This document shows positions 57,530-64,000 of a DNA stretch of 64,000 nucleotides, piece by piece (position 1 is the stretch's first letter; every line of letters starts with the position of its first letter). The notes under the pieces are model-generated. The model saw only the letters and a program-made list of their open reading frames with translations. It was not told where the DNA came from and did not search any database. Position numbers and translations under genes: made by a program. This DNA is from Perognathus longimembris pacificus (taxonomy: Eukaryota; Chordata; Mammalia; Rodentia; Heteromyidae): contig NC_063181.1 of NCBI RefSeq assembly GCF_023159225.1, positions 20,548,073-20,612,072 on the forward strand. Direction: 5' to 3'.

Positions 57530-60200
57530 AGTAGAAACACATTTCAACATCCTGTCAAGGGCAAACAGACCAAAATATATAATTTTCTATTTTGTTTATT
57601 CATTTTTATTTCTTTAAGTAATTGTAAAACTTGCTCATTTTGGACTAGCTACTTATAAAGAGTTTAATACCCAAAAGTATATTGGGCTGCAGCATTCTAC
57701 TGTATGAATTCATGTTGGACCATTTGTATTATTCTCCGATGTCTTTCTTTTACAAAATATTTCCCAGATCTTTTAGCTCTATTTCTCTGAATATTACAGA
57801 TTTTACTTTAACATTACTGCCATGGATTTCAATAATGTCTACTGTATTATTTAATTTATGCACTGATCTTTCTTCCTTTCTGTCCATTATCCTTTCTTTC
57901 TTATACTGTCTACATTTCATTTACCTTTGAAAATGAAGAGTTAGATGGCTCATTATAAGTGAACAGAGAGCTAGCTCATTTCAAGTGTTCCTCATCTATT
58001 GGCATTTCTATAACTTTAGTTTTGCCATGTCTATAATATTAATTATGGCCCAATATAAACAACTTATTATAATTACTATTAAATAGGGGGCTTGCTTTCA
58101 GGATTTATAAACACTTCATCCATTTGTCTTCATTTTTAGCCTTATTATTTACCTTCTTGTTCATACATTTTCTTAGATTGGCACAATACATCTTTTCTCC
58201 AGGCAGTGTGTCTGGCTCCCTTGCTCATGTCATGCGGGTTGATCTAAATACTCCTTGCCCTTTACCAATTGAAAGTCCATGCCCTCTTTACTTTCTTCAC
58301 AGCATGCTGAGAAATCGACTTTGTTGTTATCCATGTTTGTTTCATGCTGTGTATTGTCCAGATAATTGTTTTGTTAACTTTTTGATTCACTGTTTTTACT
58401 TTGATTATCCTTGCTATGTTTTTGAAGCAGGAAAGGAAAAAAAAAAAAGACCTCCAACTGTGAACTTGCAATGCCAAAGATATCAGAATTTTTTTTTAGC
58501 ATGAAAGCTTTATACAAGAAGATGACAGCTTGGGTTTTGAGCTTTGCTTTTTACATGGAAATCATAATAACTACTTCAATAAATTCCACAATACTTCAGA
58601 CCCAGTGCTTTGTGGAAGAGAGTCACCTTTTTGTGAAAACGGCACATTCAATTAGTTTTTCACTAGTTATAAGTTTTCTTTAAAAAAAAAACCTATCAAA
58701 TGTGGCATTTTCTTTTCTTAAGCAAAGTCTGTAGGAAGGTAAATGTACTTATTAGAGATTGGCAGGGGAAAAAACCCAATAGTTATAAACATGTTTATCA
58801 TATTTTTAATCTAAACATAAAATTCCTGCCAAGATTCTGCAACTTCTGGTAATTGTTTTACATGTCATTCTTCTTTAACCCCCAAATACTAAAAATGACC
58901 CTAATGTGATTCTCTTTGTATTATCTACATTTGTTTATGTGATTAAGCTCCAGATTTGTTTATATTGAAGTTTTTGCAGCTTTAATTATTTTAGAATCAC
59001 ATTTGACTGCTGCGAATTCCATTACCTTAGAATGCATCTCCAAAGAGGTTATAGTATAGATGGTATCTTCAAAATCACAAATAAACAAAATATACATAGT
59101 TTGTAGTCAGGACTATTTAAGACCCAACAGAATGCTTTAAATCTCTATTTAAAAGTTCTTTATTTTCAGTATTTCCAGTTTACTTAACATCTAAACATAA
59201 TTAAAAATAATATGTAATATAAAATAAAATATTTGATCAATGCATATCATACAATATTACATTACAGAATCATAAGAAATAATTTTGACTTATATAACAG
59301 TTATACACCTTGGCTTTCACATACATACTTCAAGTGCTATGAAACATTACAAAAAATTTGCTGATGTGCTGTGGTGTTTTTTTGAGTTTCTGTTTTAACC
59401 ACTTCCTTGTTGAGTTCCTGGTGAAGGTGGGATGTTTCTTTCCCTCTAGTAGAGTGTAATTATCAAAATCATTAAATAAGCATAGATGTCAGTATTATTT
59501 GAACCTGGCCATTTTACTCCACTTATTTAATTTTTTTGTTATAGTATAGTGAAATATACTTTTTCCTACTCCAATATCTAACCCAGAATCTCTTGTGGCA
59601 CAAAGCTATGCATGTCTATAATATAAAGTATAATAGTCTTTCTTTTGTCTTTTATGGTTTTGATATTTGCCTAATTAATCAATTAATTAAAGTATATAGC
59701 CAGCCTCAATTTTAGGTACTTTTGCTCTTGATATCTTTTCAGAGAAAGCCTTGCATGTTTTTCTATGGGCTACCCAATAATCACCCTGTCTATACCTAAT
59801 AATTACTTAGGATTACATAAGTGTCAACATATCAGAATTGTATCAACTAGAATCTCTTGCTTTTCTCCTGGGGCTAGCTTTAAAGTATGATCTTGATCAG
59901 TGCCTGAGTAGATAAGATTGCTCAAATAGATTATCATTCCTGTTCCTGACTTTGACTGTTATAAAGATATTTGAATTTTTAATGTTGAATATCCTTGAAT
60001 TTATTTTCCTGACATTTCTTTATGATTACATTATATGATTTTAGCAGGACCAACAGAAAATACATTTGGAATATTCTCAGTAAGTTACACCACCACATAT
60101 TTATTAAATTTAATTCTTTCCTTTTCATTTTAAACCTGATACTTTTCTTTTGTGATTAACTTGCAATAAACAGAGAAGACACATTTACAACTGATTTCTT
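57530..60200. other. Unrecognised AT-rich sequence
   Basis: The open frames at 57682-57930, 58124-58504 and 58471-58683 have no recognisable domain, no splice context and no promoter signal. Confidence 0.5.
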
Positions 60201-60202
60201 GG

Positions 60203-60412
60203 ATTCCAGGCCTCTTGTTTAACTCAGCTTCTTTTTCAACTAGCTGGCACTCCACCACTTGAAACACTTATTTACTTTTGTTTTTTGCTAATTTATTGGA
60301 GATAACAGTCTCAAAGATTTGTCCATATCCAGGATGGCTTCAAAACACAATTCTCAGATCTTAGCCTCTATGGCAGCTAGAATTACACCTGTGATTTACT
60401 AGGGATTGCTCA
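60203..60412 (-). mobile_element. Old B1-like/Geo composite SINE
   Basis: The plus strand reads CTAGCTGGCACTCCACCACTTGAA (complement of the Geo core), then GATGGCTTCAAAACACAATTCTCAGATCTTAGCCTC and AGCTAGAATTACACCTGTGAT (complement of the B1-like unit). Strongly diverged. Confidence 0.7.
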
Positions 60413-63400
60413 CATATGGCATTTCTGATTTAAATTTTATCTACTGCTATATCATGTAGATGCTTTTATGCTAAGGTAATTATTACTGCAATTTCAAGTC
60501 GTGAATTACAAATTTTATCATTCCTTCTGCAGTTGTTAAGTTGGCAATCTACAATAAAAACTACCATTGAAAATGTCTGTAGGTCCTCACTAATTACTTA
60601 TTTACTCAATCAGTTAAGTAAATGTGGATCAAGGGTTCATGATTTTACTCAACAGCTTGTAATCCATTCATATAGTTATTGATACCAATGCGTAAGCTAT
60701 TCACGATTTGACATTTGGATGTCCATTTTAACCCAATCCCAACTCTCTTCTCTAGCCAGCATTGGCATTTTAATGTATAATGTTTTTCTTTCTATCTAAA
60801 TAAAGTAATCCAATCTTGACCAAGAAAGTACATATCTTTCCAAAAACATCAATTTTTTTCTATACAAAATATATTTTAAAATGACAATGTAAACATTGGA
60901 TATATTTTCTTTTACTAAAATACCTTTATTTCTATTCTCTTTCATCATACATCTAAACATGTGTATATATTAAGTCCTTCCTTTCTTTCCAGAGGCAAGG
61001 TACTCCTTGTCTACCAAACAAGTGCACCACAGTTCATTCAGACCTGCATCCATTCATTGAAACTGTTTCTAACATTTTACAATTACAATCGCCATTATCA
61101 TGTATTTAAGATTGAATATATATTTTTAATTTTGGTCTTAATGACAATTTAAAATGTAAAATTCTTGCTTAAAAGGTGAAAAACATGTACTTTGTTAGAT
61201 TTTGACAGGAATACTGTAGAGAAATGCATGGGACTATTTTATCAAATTTTCATCTATCAGAACTGTGAGAAATACATGTACGTTGTATAGAAATTAGCAG
61301 TTAGCCAGTCTAGCATATTCCATTATATCCTCAGTGTGAGCAACATCTCTCATTGTAAAATTTTGATCATTGGTGCTAATAATCAGTGTCTTTATAATTT
61401 TACCAAAATGTCTCAATTGTAAATCCTATTTTGAATTATCACCAATGTTCAAGATGAAAAATAAAAGTTATTCCTGTTCTAGTCAGTAACATGTAAAACA
61501 GCTATAGACAGACAAGAGTTCAAAGGTGCCAGCTCCTTTCAACTTGGGGCCTGGAGCCTTCTTTAACTCCAGAACCCAAGTGTCAAATACAATTCCTAAA
61601 TAATGTTGTTATGATTTATATCTTTAGAGAAGTAATGAGCTGAGTCATTAGTAGTCAGGGATTTCAACAAATATTTATTCACTTTGGTCTAGGTGCTAAG
61701 GGAAAACAACTGAACAAAACACTATAGATGTTACAAGGTCCTGGAAAGATACCGACTCAGAGAAATGGATTGAATGGTACTTGGAAAAGGCTTGAAAAAG
61801 CAAACTATATACTAAAATAAAGCTCTATCTCTTCCCATTGAAGAGATACTTTGCAATCTGGCCACAAAAGATTAAACAATCCAAGCACTTTACCACCTCT
61901 GTCTCCTTTTTTTACACTCTTTCTTTCAACCTCAAGTCAAGTAATTTTCCTTACTTTTAATGCTTTGTAAACCCTTCTTTTTTTTCCCCACTCTTTTCTC
62001 TCTTTCTTTACTACCTACTTTCTCCTTTCACCACTTCTTGTACAAGCATTTTCTATGGACTAGTTAGAACTGTATTTATTATTGATCATACCAATTATCT
62101 ACTTAATATTCTTCAAACACCCACCTTTTTTCTGAGGATTTAAGACAAAATTTTCTGTGGCCCACATAGCCGGTGTGACTTCAACTGCCAGCTTCAACTG
62201 CTCTTATTGTCTGCCATTATATTGCTACTTTATTCAGGCATACTATGAATTTCCTGTTCTTGAAAAGAGCATGTGCCTTTTCTCACCATGGACCATAAAC
62301 TTCTCAAAATATTCACATGTATACCTGAATATAATGTATATTGTGATGCAAATTTAACTTACAATTCACATCCTTAAGAAACATACCAGTCCATTATTCC
62401 TATTAATATTCTATTCTAATATTATATAGTTCTATTCATGCTTCCATGAATTAGTTTTTTTTTGTAGTTTTTTATTAAAATAGTGCCTCACTTGTTATCT
62501 ATTGTTGGTTTATCCTTTGTAATATTAAAGAACATAGAGCTGCTTTTGTCTTGTTCACTGCTATAATTCTACTACTTAGCAAAATTTTTGCTTAGAATAG
62601 ACTTTTAATAAGTGCTTTATTGGAGGAAGAAGCATGTTTTATTTACTAAAAATAAATATTTGCATTAAAAAAGAAATATCAGCTAGTTAAATATTTTAAA
62701 GCTGACAAATATTGATGATCACAAAATACAGACACTATTACTTCTGTCATCTTCTTGATATGATGTAAAATACTACTCCCTGCATGTAGAATGTAGTATG
62801 TAGAATACTGTTTGCCTCATTACCTGACTGTTTTCTGTTTTTATATGGGGAAAAATAAATTAATTTATTCCTCTAGAATTGGACATTTTAAATAGGGTAT
62901 CAAAATAACTTTTAAAGTTGGGACACATAAAACATATAATTTCTAACACAATGTACTTAAATCTCTACTTTGAGTTTCTAAACATAGGAGTCTGATAGAT
63001 TATCATCCATGAAAGCTGTATGGATCATTTATAGTACATATGCTGTATTCTCACTTACATTTCTATCATAAAAATATTGTGTCTCTGCAATTGTACATGC
63101 CTTGTAACTGAAGTGTTTCCTCAGACAATTTATTTGCATACTTAAATTAAACTGTGTACTTCAATGCTAGCCTTTTCTTCACATCTCAATTTTATAATTC
63201 CTGGTCCTTAGTTATAAAATAACAATGACTCTGGCTTTTTATGCTTTTGTGATTAGGGTGGTATGAATATAGACAAAGTAGGAGTACCTCTCACCATACA
63301 GGTTATAGCTACAAGCAACATAATGATGCACAGTGATCCTGAATTCTATAACTACCTCAATAACCCCAAACTTAATTTGTCCTAAGCTAAATTTACCCTT

Positions 63401-63715
63401 GAAAATTATTTAAAACTGTGTGCATCTACTCCAAACCACTTCAATTCAGTTAACTCTGCTGTTAGAGGTGAAAATGCAGAAATGCAGAAAGTGCAGATGA
63501 GTGAGGTTGTGTTCAAACAAAATTGTATTAGCAAAGCTGCAAACCTGGTTGCCAACCGAATTATTTACAAACTCCTGTGATAAAAAATACATGTACATAT
63601 TCAAAATTACCATTAACATAATTAAAAATACTATTCAAATAGTATTAACACTGTCCAGATAACCTTATATACAAAGGGTACAGAACTCAAAAACAGTGAC
63701 AAACAATAGAAATGA
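60413..63715. other. Mostly unrecognised; possible ancient L2/MIR-type piece near 61665-61760
   Basis: TTTCAACAAATATTTATTCAC with GGTGCTAAGGGAAAACAACTGAACAAAAC resembles a common ancient repeat end read in reverse. The rest is AT-rich DNA without a recognisable feature. Confidence 0.4.
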
Positions 63716-63721
63716 TCCCCA

Positions 63722-64000
63722 AGAGTGTAGTCTTGGAATTCTCCACTTCCATCAGAAAGAATGACATTGCCCCAGTTGAAAGGAAATGGAAAGATGGGGA
63801 AAAAATAATATTGAGTGAAGTAAGCCAGACTCAAATAAAAATAGATTTCGTGATTTCCTCCATTTTAATAATTTCTTTATGTCTATGATAGTCTTAGCAG
63901 TGGAGCACAATAGCTCAAGAGCTATGTATGGATGATGCTATGTGAAATGAACTCCATAATATGGAAACAAGAGGTTTTCTTTGTTGTTATTGTTTTAAAT
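63722..64000 (+). mobile_element. 5'-truncated L1 3' end, cut by the window edge
   Basis: Begins in the ORF2 end (TTCCATCAGAAAGAATGACATTGCCCC) and continues through AGTGAAGTAAGCCAGACTCAAA, GTGAAATGAACTCCATAATATGGAAACAAG. The terminal part lies beyond 64000. Confidence 0.8.

Overview
The window is a gene-poor, AT-rich stretch of a rodent genome. Its most diagnostic content is the short interspersed elements (SINEs). Six copies of a dimeric element join a left unit resembling the tRNA-Ala-derived ID element to a right unit that matches what I know as the Geo monomer of IDL-Geo. That SINE is described from the superfamily Geomyoidea (kangaroo rats, pocket mice, pocket gophers). Several older composite SINEs with a 7SL/B1-like left unit and the same right unit fit this. 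I cannot tell the family or species. I see no protein-coding host gene with an intact structure, no functional tRNA or rRNA gene and no CRISPR array. Nothing looks prokaryotic or viral apart from endogenous retroviral LTR remnants.

Layout. 1-3.2 kb: two IDL-Geo SINEs, an L1 3' end, and a GCSH (glycine cleavage H protein) processed pseudogene. 3.2-12.4 kb: a 5'-truncated L1 holding a young SINE, an old L1 ORF1 region split by a younger L1 with an inverted 5' part, a B1-like SINE and a possible LTR remnant. 12.4-22 kb: mostly unrecognised AT-rich DNA with old L1 fragments and two SINEs. 22.1-23.5 kb: an old L1 ORF2 fragment interrupted by a SINE and by a 513-bp solo LTR flanked by TAGC. 23.5-29.4 kb: unrecognised DNA, microsatellites and one SINE.

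29.4-36.2 kb holds the main feature, a full-length minus-strand L1 retrotransposon with a GC/CpG-rich 5' UTR, open ORF1 (389 aa from its first ATG), open ORF2 (1275 aa), a compact 3' UTR, a second downstream L1-like 3' end and a 44-nt A-tail. A perfect 15-bp target-site duplication encloses all of it. 36.3-38.3 kb carries two further L1 3' ends with inverted 5' parts and 14- and 16-bp target-site duplications. 38.9-39.9 kb has GGAA and GGA/GAA purine tracts. 40.6-43.1 kb has ancient MIR and L2 pieces. 44.6-49.9 kb is a dense cluster of L1 3' ends, some nested and inverted, with a possible LTR. 50-64 kb is mostly unrecognised DNA with a SINE, a (GA)n/(GGGAGAGA)n array and an L1 running off the right edge.

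The parts connect through retrotransposition. L1 ORF2p is the known source of the endonuclease and reverse transcriptase that mobilise SINEs and make processed pseudogenes. The full-length L1, the nearly identical SINE copies, the GCSH retrocopy and the L1 ends with inverted 5' parts can all be read as products of this one machinery. I did not find an undescribed biological system. The points most worth a second look are the intact L1 with its doubled 3' end and shortened 3' UTR, the run of inverted (twin-primed) insertions, and the tRNA-like character of the Geo unit.
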